Shown piece by piece: positions 18,991-26,939 of a DNA stretch of 51,620 nt. The notes under the pieces are model-generated. The model worked only from the letters and a program-made list of their open reading frames with translations. It was not told the origin of the DNA and made no database searches. How positions within the stretch are numbered: position 1 is the stretch's first letter; each line of letters opens with the position of its first letter. The stretch is taken from contig JAAYTY010000144.1 of the NCBI GenBank assembly GCA_012523605.1, forward strand, positions 1-51,620. The letters are read 5' to 3'. The position numbers were made by a program, and so were the translations under genes. The DNA comes from Candidatus Fermentibacterota bacterium. Its GTDB lineage: Bacteria; Fermentibacterota; Fermentibacteria; Fermentibacterales; Fermentibacteraceae.

Positions 18991-19496
18991 CGCCGTTCAC
19001 GAGCCCCTCGGCCCGTGCCGCCGTGTTCGTCGTCGCGTCGCTCCCGGCGCTGGCGATGCTGGCCGCATCCCTTGTCCAGCCGGTGGTCGGAGGGGATTTC
19101 GGGGCGGCGCTGGGGCGCTTTCTGGGCTACACCTGTCACCGCCTGCCTCGGCGCTGCCTGACCCTTCCCTGGGGTCTGAGCGGGCTGTGCGCGAGATGCA
19201 CCGCGTTCTGGGCCGGGCTCGGGACCGGGACTGCCGTGACGGGCATTACGGGAATGGGCGTGCGCCGCCCCCTCGACGGGCTGGCCATGACCGCCCCGAT
19301 GGCGCTCGACGGGCTCCTCCAGGCTGTCGGACTCTACGAGAGCCTCAACGCCGTCCGGGTTGCGACCGGCCTGGCGGGAGGCTGGGGAACGGGCATCATG
19401 TTCGTCTGGCTGTTCTGCCTCCTGCTCGAAAGACGCTTCCCCGCCCGTGACCGGATCCGGCAGACCGGCCGGAGAGCGCGGAACCGCCGGGCCTGA
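18975..19496 (+). CDS. DUF2085 membrane protein
   Basis: YTCHRLPRRCLTLPWGLSGLCARCTAFWAG is the DUF2085 signature. Confidence 0.8.
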   Translation: MGRRLTPFTSPSARAAVFVVASLPALAMLAASLVQPVVGGDFGAALGRFLGYTCHRLPRRCLTLPWGLSGLCARCTAFWAGLGTGTAVTGITGMGVRRPLDGLAMTAPMALDGLLQAVGLYESLNAVRVATGLAGGWGTGIMFVWLFCLLLERRFPARDRIRQTGRRARNRRA

Positions 19497-19533
19497 CAGC
19501 CCGGGCCGGCCCCGGACCCGCCGGCCGTCGGTG

Positions 19534-19562
19534 TTGACAAATCATACCGCCGTATGAAGATT
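19534..19562 (+). promoter_or_regulatory. Sigma70-like promoter TTGACA-N17-AAGATT upstream of the cDPGS/kor operon
   Basis: TTGACA at 19534-19539, 17-nt spacer, AAGATT at 19557-19562. Confidence 0.55.
19542..19557. promoter_or_regulatory. Inverted repeat TCATAC-CGCC-GTATGA in the promoter spacer (candidate operator)
   Basis: 6-bp perfect half-sites separated by 4 nt, lying between -35 and -10. Confidence 0.45.
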
Positions 19563-19643
19563 CTGGACCGGCCGGGCCTTCGAGGATCGGCCGCTTTCAC
19601 CTGTCGGGAGAGGCCGGGCTCCGTCGTCTCGGGCCCGCTGTTG

Positions 19644-19677
19644 CTTTCCTGCAAGAACGCACCACACTTGCGGAAAG
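19644..19677 (+). other. Leader stem-loop CTTTCC(T)GCAAG / CTTGCGGAAAG next to the ribosome-binding site
   Basis: 11-bp stem with one bulged T; its 3' arm includes GGAAAG of the purine-rich region 11 nt before the ATG at 19688. Confidence 0.5.
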
Positions 19678-19687
19678 GACGAGGTCC

Positions 19688-21037
19688 ATGCTGAAGAGAA
19701 AAGTGCTGATACTCGGCGCGGCAGGGCGCGACTTCCACAACTTCAACACGGTTTTCAGGGGGAACGAGTCTTTCGAGGTCGTGGCCTTCACCGCCGCTCA
19801 GATTCCCGACATCGCCGGCAGGAGGTATCCGTCCGAGCTGGCAGGCGGCCTTTACCCCGGAGGAATCCCGATCATCCCCGAGAACGAACTCGAGGAGACC
19901 ATCGCCTCGCGTTCGGTGGACCTGTGCGTGATGGCCTACTCCGACGTGTCGGACAGCCACGTGATGGCGCTGGCAAGCCGCTGCAACGCGGCTGGAGCGG
20001 ATTTCACGATGATCGGCGTGCGCTCGACCATGCTGCAGAGCGGCAAGCCGGTGATCGCGGTGACAGCGGTCCGAACCGGCTGCGGCAAGAGCCAGACCAC
20101 CCGCAGGGTGGCCGAACTGCTCCGTGCGGCCGGGAAGAAGGTCGTCGTCGTCCGCCATCCGATGCCCTACGGTGATCTGGCGGCCCAGAAGGTCCAGCGC
20201 TTCGCAACGATAAAGGATCTCGAGAAGCACCGCTGCACCATAGAGGAGATGGAGGAGTACGAGCCCCACATCGCCCGCGGCATGGTCGTCTACGCCGGAG
20301 TGGACTACGAAGCGATCCTTCGCGAGGCCGAGAAGGAGGCCGACATCGTCCTCTGGGACGGCGGCAACAACGACACCTCCTTCTTCAGGCCCGACCTCAC
20401 GATAACCGTGGTGGATCCCCACAGGCCCGGAGACGAGATCTCCTACTACCCCGGCCAGACCAACCTCAGGCTCGCCGACGTGGTGGTCATCAACAAGATC
20501 GACTCGGCCTACCCCGAGGACGTCAACGAGGTGCGCGGCAACGTCCGTCGGACGAATCCCCGCGCGCGGATAATCGAAGCCGCCAGCCCCGTGAGCGTGT
20601 CCGATCCGGGCGTCATCCTGGGGAAGACCGTTCTGGTGGTCGAGGACGGCCCGACCCTCACCCACGGGGACATGGAGTACGGCGCGGGCTTCGTGGCGGC
20701 CGAGCGCTTCGGGGCGACCGGCACGGTGGATCCCCGCGAGTTCGCGGTTGGATCCATCGCCGACACGTTCGACAGGTACTATGCCGATCGTGAGGAAGCC
20801 CTGGTGCTCCCCGCGATGGGCTACGGCGCCGAGCAGATGAAGGACCTGGAGGCCACGATCCGGAACTGCGAATGCGACGCAGTCATAGTCGCGACTCCGA
20901 TAGACCTCGGCCGGGTCATAAGGATCGACAAGCCATTCGTAAGGGTGACGTACGACCTCGAGGAGATTGGAAAGCCCGACCTGGCGGAGGTGCTGGAGCC
21001 CTTCACCGGGGCGGGTAAGCCGCGGAAGGGGATGTAG
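19688..21037 (+). CDS. Cyclic 2,3-diphosphoglycerate synthetase-like GTPase/P-loop protein
   Basis: KVLILGAAGRDFHNFNTVFRGN, AVTAVRTGCGKSQTTRRVAELLRAAGKKVVVVRHPMPYGDL (P-loop) and VVINKIDSA (NKxD) are characteristic of the family. Confidence 0.85.
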   Translation: MLKRKVLILGAAGRDFHNFNTVFRGNESFEVVAFTAAQIPDIAGRRYPSELAGGLYPGGIPIIPENELEETIASRSVDLCVMAYSDVSDSHVMALASRCNAAGADFTMIGVRSTMLQSGKPVIAVTAVRTGCGKSQTTRRVAELLRAAGKKVVVVRHPMPYGDLAAQKVQRFATIKDLEKHRCTIEEMEEYEPHIARGMVVYAGVDYEAILREAEKEADIVLWDGGNNDTSFFRPDLTITVVDPHRPGDEISYYPGQTNLRLADVVVINKIDSAYPEDVNEVRGNVRRTNPRARIIEAASPVSVSDPGVILGKTVLVVEDGPTLTHGDMEYGAGFVAAERFGATGTVDPREFAVGSIADTFDRYYADREEALVLPAMGYGAEQMKDLEATIRNCECDAVIVATPIDLGRVIRIDKPFVRVTYDLEEIGKPDLAEVLEPFTGAGKPRKGM

Positions 21038-21039
21038 GG

Positions 21040-21357
21040 ATGCGGGAGGTCTCCGGAGAGGGTTCCAGGGAGACGCCCCCCCCCGCAACCGAAGAGGCTG
21101 CCGGGAGGGACGGCGGAAAGGACCGCGGGGAGGTTCGGTCCTACGTCCACATCTTCCACGAGTGGTGCAAGGGCTGCGGGATATGCGTGGCCTTCTGCCC
21201 GAAGAAGGTGCTGGAGATGGGCCGGGGGCAGAAGGCGCACGTTGTGCACCCCGAGCTGTGCATCAAGTGCTACATGTGCGCCCGCCGCTGCCCCGACCTT
21301 GCGGTGACAGTGACCGAGGAGCTCGAGAGGATGCGGGAGGAGGGCGAGACCGAATGA
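21040..21357 (+). CDS. korD: 4Fe-4S ferredoxin subunit (delta) of 2-oxoacid:ferredoxin oxidoreductase
   Basis: CKGCGICVAFCPKKVL and CIKCYMCARRCPDLAV: two CX2CX2CX3C clusters, directly upstream of the alpha/beta/gamma subunits. Confidence 0.85.
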   Translation: MREVSGEGSRETPPPATEEAAGRDGGKDRGEVRSYVHIFHEWCKGCGICVAFCPKKVLEMGRGQKAHVVHPELCIKCYMCARRCPDLAVTVTEELERMREEGETE

Positions 21358-22496
21358 CCGTTCCCTGGGGAGAGACCAGGCTGGTGCAGGGCAACGAGGC
21401 CGTGGCCCTCGGAGCCCTGGCCAGCGGAGTGAGGTTCTTCGGCGGATATCCCATCACACCCTCCACCGAGATCGCCGAGATCCTGGCCCGCGAGCTTCCC
21501 AGGCTCGGGGGCGTTTTCATCCAGATGGAGGACGAGATCGCGAGCATCAGCGCCGTCATGGGCGCCAGCCTCGCCGGTGCGAAATCCATGACAGCCACCA
21601 GCGGGCCCGGTTTCAGCCTGATGCAGGAGGGTCTGGGATTCGGCTGCATCGCCGAGATCCCGTTCGTCCTGGTCGACGTCATGCGCGCAGGCCCCTCGAC
21701 CGGTCTCCCCACGCAGGTCTCTCAGGGCGACGTGATGCAGGCCCGCTGGGGAACCCACGGCGACCATCCCGCCGTAGTCCTCGCACCGGCCACGGTGCGC
21801 GAGTGCTTCGATCTCACCATAAGGGCCTTCAACCTCTCCGAGACGTTCCGCACCCCCGTCATCCTGCTCTCGGACGAGGTCATCGGGCACATGCGCGAAC
21901 GCGTCACCTTCCCCCGCCGGGAGGAGGTGGAGGTGATCGAGAGACCTGTGCCCGAGACCCCGAAGGAGTGGTACGAGCACTACCATCCTACGGCCTCGAA
22001 CGTCTCGCCCATGGCGTGCTACGGCTCCGGCTACCGCTTCCACGTGACGGGGCTCACCCACGACAGGCAGGGCTTCCCCACGAGGCGCCGCGACGAGGTC
22101 AACGAGATGATGGAACGCCTGAAGCACAAGGTCGCGAGGCGCCTCGACGAGCTCGTCGAGGTGAAGATGCACGACGTGGAGCACTCGAGGGTGGTGATCT
22201 TCGCCTACGGCTCGGTGGTGAGGTCCGCGAAGGCCGCCCAGGTCATGCTGGAGAAGAAGCACAGGAGGGTCGGGGTCTTCAGGCCCGTCACCCTTTGGCC
22301 CTTCCCCGACAGGGAGGTGAAGCAGCACCTCGACGAGAAGGACGTGATCATAGTCCCCGAGCTCAACCAGGGGCAGCTCATCCACGAAGTCGAGAGGCTG
22401 ACTTCCGACACCGTCAGGGTGATACCCGTCCAGCGCGTGGACGGGTACGAGATCACGCCCGACGAGATAGTCGCCGCGGCCATGGAGGTGATGTGA
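21354..22496 (+). CDS. korA: 2-oxoacid:ferredoxin oxidoreductase alpha subunit
   Basis: LVQGNEAVALGALASGVRFFGGYPITPSTEIAE, TATSGPGFSLMQE, RAGPSTGLPTQVSQGDV. Confidence 0.92.
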   Translation: MTVPWGETRLVQGNEAVALGALASGVRFFGGYPITPSTEIAEILARELPRLGGVFIQMEDEIASISAVMGASLAGAKSMTATSGPGFSLMQEGLGFGCIAEIPFVLVDVMRAGPSTGLPTQVSQGDVMQARWGTHGDHPAVVLAPATVRECFDLTIRAFNLSETFRTPVILLSDEVIGHMRERVTFPRREEVEVIERPVPETPKEWYEHYHPTASNVSPMACYGSGYRFHVTGLTHDRQGFPTRRRDEVNEMMERLKHKVARRLDELVEVKMHDVEHSRVVIFAYGSVVRSAKAAQVMLEKKHRRVGVFRPVTLWPFPDREVKQHLDEKDVIIVPELNQGQLIHEVERLTSDTVRVIPVQRVDGYEITPDEIVAAAMEVM

Positions 22497-23338
22497 TGCC
22501 GGCCGAGTTTCCCTACGAGCACAAGTATCTGAGGGCCAAGAAGAAGTTCCCCCACGTGTGGTGCCCGGGATGCGGCATCGGCATAGTGATGGGATCCATA
22601 ATCCGGGCCGTCGACAGCCTGGGATGGAGCAAGAACGAGGTCATGGTCGTCTCGGGCATCGGATGCACCTCCCGCATGCCCGTCTATCTCGACTTCAACA
22701 CTCTGCACACGATGCACGGAAGGGCGCTGGCCTTCGCCACGGGGATAAAGCTCGCCAACCCCGAACTCAGGATCATCGCCGTGATGGGCGACGGCGACGC
22801 GCTGGCGATCGGCGGCAACCACATCATCCACTCCGCGCGCAGGAACATCGACATCACCGCCGTGATAGTGAACAACTACAACTACGGGATGACGGGCGGA
22901 CAGCACTCGCCCACAACCCCGCTCGAGAAGATCACGAAGACCTCTCCTTACGGAATGGTCGAGCCCGAATTCGACATCTGCGAGCTCCTGAAGGCCGCAG
23001 GAAGCGTGTTCGTCGCGCGCGGTACGGTGTACCACGTGATCGAACTCGACGGGCTCATAAGGAAGGCCCTCGAGAAGAAGGGCTTCAGCGTCGTCGAGGC
23101 CATCTCGCCCTGCCCCACCAACTACGGCAGGGACAACAGGCTGGGCGACGCCGTCAGGATGATGGAGTCCCTCAGGGACGACTCGGTCAACGTGGCCCAG
23201 GCCGCCCGCATGAAGCCGGAGGAGCTCGCGGGGAAGATCGTGAGGGGAGTCCTCGCGGACAGGGAGGCGCCCGAGTACACCGATCTCTACCTCGAACTCT
23301 GCCGCAGGGTGCGGTCTTCGGGGGAGGTCGGGGAATGA
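22496..23338 (+). CDS. korB: 2-oxoacid:ferredoxin oxidoreductase beta subunit (TPP-binding)
   Basis: FPHVWCPGCGIGIV, MGDGDALAIGGNH, NNYNYGMTGGQHSPTTP. Confidence 0.93.
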   Translation: MPAEFPYEHKYLRAKKKFPHVWCPGCGIGIVMGSIIRAVDSLGWSKNEVMVVSGIGCTSRMPVYLDFNTLHTMHGRALAFATGIKLANPELRIIAVMGDGDALAIGGNHIIHSARRNIDITAVIVNNYNYGMTGGQHSPTTPLEKITKTSPYGMVEPEFDICELLKAAGSVFVARGTVYHVIELDGLIRKALEKKGFSVVEAISPCPTNYGRDNRLGDAVRMMESLRDDSVNVAQAARMKPEELAGKIVRGVLADREAPEYTDLYLELCRRVRSSGEVGE

Positions 23339-23961
23339 GATACGCCGAGATAAGGCTGAGCGGCTCGGGAGGGCAGGGTCTGGGCCTGGCCGGCCGCATA
23401 CTCTCCGAAGTGGCGATGGCCGAGGACTTCAACGTATGCCAGACGCAGAGCTACGGGCCTGAGGCGCGCGGAGGCGCCAGCCGCACCGACGTGATAGTGT
23501 CCCGTGATGAGATACTTTTCCCCAACTGCCGCGAGATCGACGTTCTCCTCGCCATGAACCAGGAGAGCTGCGACACCTTCGGCGAAGAGGTGAAGGAGAC
23601 GGGGATCGTCATCGTGGATTCCACGTTCTGCGACCAGACTCCGGCCGTCGGCACGGTCTACAGGTATCCGTTCACGCGGGTGGCTGTCGAGAAGTTCGAG
23701 TCCGCTCTCACGGCGAACATGATAGCCCTCGGCGTCCTCGCCTCGATCACGAGGTACTTCCCGTTCGAGGCCTGGAAGAGGGTCATATCCGCACGGACGC
23801 CCGAGCGCTTCCGCAGGGTCAACCTGGAGGCCTTCGAGTTCGGATGCGCCGAGGGCCGCACGCTGGTGAAGGAGCAGTCCGAGAACAGGCCCGTGGTCTG
23901 GGATCGGAAGGCTCCGGTGCCGCCCGGTCTGAAGAGAAAGCAGCGAGGCAGGCAGTCCTGA
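23335..23961 (+). CDS. korC: 2-oxoacid:ferredoxin oxidoreductase gamma subunit
   Basis: IRLSGSGGQGLGLAGRILSEVA, TQSYGPEARGGASRTDVIVS. Confidence 0.92.
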   Translation: MRYAEIRLSGSGGQGLGLAGRILSEVAMAEDFNVCQTQSYGPEARGGASRTDVIVSRDEILFPNCREIDVLLAMNQESCDTFGEEVKETGIVIVDSTFCDQTPAVGTVYRYPFTRVAVEKFESALTANMIALGVLASITRYFPFEAWKRVISARTPERFRRVNLEAFEFGCAEGRTLVKEQSENRPVVWDRKAPVPPGLKRKQRGRQS

Positions 23962-23970
23962 CGCCGAATC

Positions 23971-23995
23971 GAGCCGGGGAGCCTTTCCCCGGCTC
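23971..23995 (+). terminator. Terminator-like hairpin after the kor operon
   Basis: Perfect 10-bp inverted repeat GAGCCGGGGA-GCCTT-TCCCCGGCTC; weak downstream T content. Confidence 0.5.
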
Positions 23996-24106
23996 GCCTC
24001 CGTCCCTCACGCGACGGACCGTTTCCCGGACATCGCAGACCGCCGCAGGATGTTCACGAAACTTGCCGGATACCCGGCGGCGCGCGGGGTTTCCGGCCAT
24101 AGGCTC

Positions 24107-24134
24107 TTGCCGCGCACAGCCCGCCCCTTATATT
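24107..24134 (+). promoter_or_regulatory. Promoter TTGCCG-N16-TATATT upstream of the DtxR-FeoA/feoB operon
   Basis: -35 at 24107-24112, -10 at 24129-24134, overlapping the palindrome. Confidence 0.55.
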
Positions 24135-24146
24135 AGGCATGCCTAA
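24133..24146. promoter_or_regulatory. DtxR/MntR-family operator, perfect 14-bp palindrome TTAGGCATGCCTAA
   Basis: Perfect palindrome overlapping the -10, 27 bp before the regulator's start; TTAGGC/GCCTAA half-sites resemble DtxR-family boxes. Confidence 0.75.
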
Positions 24147-24173
24147 CAATCGAGATGACCCCGGAGGTGCGGC

Positions 24174-24902
24174 ATGGAGAAGCAGGCTGCTCTTACGGAG
24201 AGCATGGAGGACTACCTGCTCTCCGTCTACAGGATAGTGCGATCCGGTCGGAAGCCGCGCGTCACCGACATTGCGAAGAACAGGTCCGTGAGCCCGGCGA
24301 GCGTATGCCAGGCCCTCCGGAAGCTCGACAGGGACGGCCTCGTCCGCTACTCCTCGGGAAGGAGCATCACCCTCACCGGGGAGGGCGCGAAGGCGGCCCA
24401 GAGGCTGGCGTCGCGGCACGACTTCCTGCTGTTCTTCCTCCGCGACATCCTGGGCGTCGAGCCCTCCGCGGCCGAGAGCGACGCCTGTGCGCTCGAGCAC
24501 CACGTGAGTTCCGACACCCTCTCCCATCTCGTGGCCTTCGCCCAGTTCACCGAGCTCCGGATGCTCGGAGGGGACAAGATCGGCGCCGCGTTCAGGGGCG
24601 CCGAGCCCACCGGCTGCCTCGCCGCGGCTCCGCCCGGCCGGTGCAGGAGGCGCAGGGGCGGTATGGGCCTCGCGCTGTCCGACCTCCCTCCGGGGGCCAG
24701 GGCGCGCATACTGCATCTGCACTCCGACTGCACCGCGAGGCAGAGGCTCGCCGAGATGGGGCTCCTTCCAGGAGTCGAGGTGGAGGTGGTCCGCCGCGCC
24801 CCGCTGGGAGGGCCGGTGGAGATAAGGCTCGAGAACTCCTCCCTGACCCTTCGCAGGCGCGAGGCCGCGTCCGTCGAGGTCGAGGAGGCTCCTGCCGAGT
24901 GA
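24174..24902 (+). CDS. DtxR/MntR-family metal-dependent regulator with C-terminal FeoA domain
   Basis: SMEDYLLSVYRIV...VTDIAKNRSVSPASVCQALRKLDRDGLVRY (wHTH), CALEHHVS (metal site), LSDLPPGARARI...RQRLAEMGLLPGVEVEVVRRAPLGGPVEIRL (FeoA). Confidence 0.92.
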   Translation: MEKQAALTESMEDYLLSVYRIVRSGRKPRVTDIAKNRSVSPASVCQALRKLDRDGLVRYSSGRSITLTGEGAKAAQRLASRHDFLLFFLRDILGVEPSAAESDACALEHHVSSDTLSHLVAFAQFTELRMLGGDKIGAAFRGAEPTGCLAAAPPGRCRRRRGGMGLALSDLPPGARARILHLHSDCTARQRLAEMGLLPGVEVEVVRRAPLGGPVEIRLENSSLTLRRREAASVEVEEAPAE

Positions 24903-26932
24903 AGACCCTCAGGGTGGCCCTCGCGGGCAATCCCAACTGCGGGAAGAGCACGCTCTTCAACTGCATGACCGGCATGGCGGAAGCCGAGGGGAACTATCCA
25001 GGCGTCACCGTGGACACCGCGGTAGGCCGCATTCGCCGCGGCGACCGTCTGCTGGAGATGACCGATCTTCCCGGCATGTACGGAACGAGGCCCTCGAGTC
25101 CCGACGAGGAGCTGGCGGTGAGGGCTCTTCTCGCGGGATCCTTCGACGTGGTGGTGAGCGTACTCGACAGCACCAACCTCGAACGCGGGCTGGCCATGAC
25201 GATCCAGCTCCTGCACATGGGCCGGCGCGTCGTGGTGGCGCTGAACATGATAGACGAGGCGCGGCGCGCCGGCTCTGCCCCCGACTCCGCGGTGCTGTCG
25301 CGCCTTCTGGGAGTTCCGGTGGTCGAGACCTGCGGCAGGACCTGCGCCGGGACCGAGGAGCTCCTGCAGGCCGTCCTGACGGTCTCTTCCGCGAATCCCC
25401 GCCCGAGACGGATAAGCTTCGGCGACGAGCTGGACAGACAGCTTGTAGATATCGCTGCACAGATCCCCCCGTCCAGGGTGCCGGCGGCACCGGCTTATCT
25501 GGCCGCGTCTCTGCTGGAGGGGAGCGAAGCGGCATGGCGCCTGGTTCAGCTGTCGCTTGGCAGAGAGACCTCGGCGAGGATAGCACACGCGGTGGAAAAG
25601 GCCTCGAAGGAGATCGCCAGGGTCTTCGGCGAGACGCCGGACCTGGTGGTGACACGGGCGAGGCACGGGATCGCGCGGGGGGTGGTGAGGGAGTGCATTC
25701 CGGGCATCGTCCGGAGATCCACGGATCGGGATCTCACGCGGAGGATAGACGACGTGCTCCTGAGCCGCCTCTGGGGCATACCCGTGTTCGCCGCTGTGAT
25801 GTACGCCACTTTCTGGCTCACCTTCAGAGCGTCCGCCCCGCTGGCCGGCCTGGTGGGCTCGCTGTTCGAGGCTCTGGGCGGAATCGCCGCCGATGTCCTG
25901 CCCCCGGGCGCGCTGTCGTCGCTGGTCCGCGACGGGGTTATGGGCGGCGTGGGCGGCGTGCTCCAGTTCCTGCCGGGCATGACCGTCCTCTTCATGGTGA
26001 TGACGCTCCTGGAGGACAGCGGGTACATGGCCCGGGCCGCGTTTCTCACCGACGGCTTCATGCACAGGGTGGGCCTTCACGGGAGGAGCTTCATACCCCT
26101 GCTGCTGGGCTTCGGATGCACGGTGCCCGCTCTCATGGCCACCAGGGCGCTCGAGGACAGGCGCGACAGGCTCGCGACCATGCTCGTTCTCCCTCTCATG
26201 TCGTGCGGGGCCAGACTCCCCGTGTACATCCTGCTCATCCAAGCCTTCTATCCCGGAAGGCAGGGGGCCATGGTGGCGATGCTCTACGCAGCCGGTGCGG
26301 CGCTCGCGCTCGGCCTCGCCGGGCTCCTGAGGAAAACCGTTCTCGCGGGCCGCGATGCCGCGTTCGTCATGGAGCTCCCCCCCTACAGGCTGCCTACCCT
26401 GCGCAGCGTGCTGAAGCACGTATGGCAGCGCGTGAAACACTATCTGGCCAAGGCCGGCACGGTCATCCTGGCCTTCTCCGCGCTGCTGTGGCTTCTGAGC
26501 TACTTCCCAGTTCCCCGGCCCGGGCTCGGCGGTGCCATGCCTTCCGGCGCAGAGAGGCTGGAACAGTCCTACGCCGGCAGGATCGGCCGCCTGCTGGAAC
26601 CGCTCACGGAGCCTCTCGGATTCGACTGGAGAATGAACATGGCCATGCTCGGCGCGATGGGCGCGAAGGAGCTCTTCATATCTCAGACGGCGATCCTGCT
26701 GTCCCTGGAGGACGGCGGAAACGAGAGCATCTCGTCGGCCCTCCGTGCGCGCTACGCCCCGGCGACGGGGCTGGCGGCCATGTTCTTCATCCTGGTCTCT
26801 CCGCCCTGCGTGGCAGCGCTGGCGGTGCTCCTGAAGGAGTCGGGCGGATGGAGATGGGTCGTTCTGCAGTTCACGTTCCTGACACTGCTCGCATGGCTGG
26901 CCGGGTTCGCCGCGGTCAGGCTTGCGGGCTGA
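24899..26932 (+). CDS. feoB: Ferrous iron transport protein B
   Basis: ALAGNPNCGKSTLFNCMTG, NYPGVTVDTAVG, DLPGMYG, LNMIDEA, GFGCTVPALMATRALEDRRDRLATMLVLPLMSCGARLPVY. GTG start overlaps the upstream stop. Confidence 0.95.
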   Translation: MKTLRVALAGNPNCGKSTLFNCMTGMAEAEGNYPGVTVDTAVGRIRRGDRLLEMTDLPGMYGTRPSSPDEELAVRALLAGSFDVVVSVLDSTNLERGLAMTIQLLHMGRRVVVALNMIDEARRAGSAPDSAVLSRLLGVPVVETCGRTCAGTEELLQAVLTVSSANPRPRRISFGDELDRQLVDIAAQIPPSRVPAAPAYLAASLLEGSEAAWRLVQLSLGRETSARIAHAVEKASKEIARVFGETPDLVVTRARHGIARGVVRECIPGIVRRSTDRDLTRRIDDVLLSRLWGIPVFAAVMYATFWLTFRASAPLAGLVGSLFEALGGIAADVLPPGALSSLVRDGVMGGVGGVLQFLPGMTVLFMVMTLLEDSGYMARAAFLTDGFMHRVGLHGRSFIPLLLGFGCTVPALMATRALEDRRDRLATMLVLPLMSCGARLPVYILLIQAFYPGRQGAMVAMLYAAGAALALGLAGLLRKTVLAGRDAAFVMELPPYRLPTLRSVLKHVWQRVKHYLAKAGTVILAFSALLWLLSYFPVPRPGLGGAMPSGAERLEQSYAGRIGRLLEPLTEPLGFDWRMNMAMLGAMGAKELFISQTAILLSLEDGGNESISSALRARYAPATGLAAMFFILVSPPCVAALAVLLKESGGWRWVVLQFTFLTLLAWLAGFAAVRLAG

Positions 26933-26939
26933 CGCCCGG

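Noticed and set aside
24347-26440. 697-aa minus-strand ORF antisense to the regulator/feoB
   Set aside because: Shadow ORF; translation is low-complexity His/Arg/Gly-rich and the + strand genes are clear.
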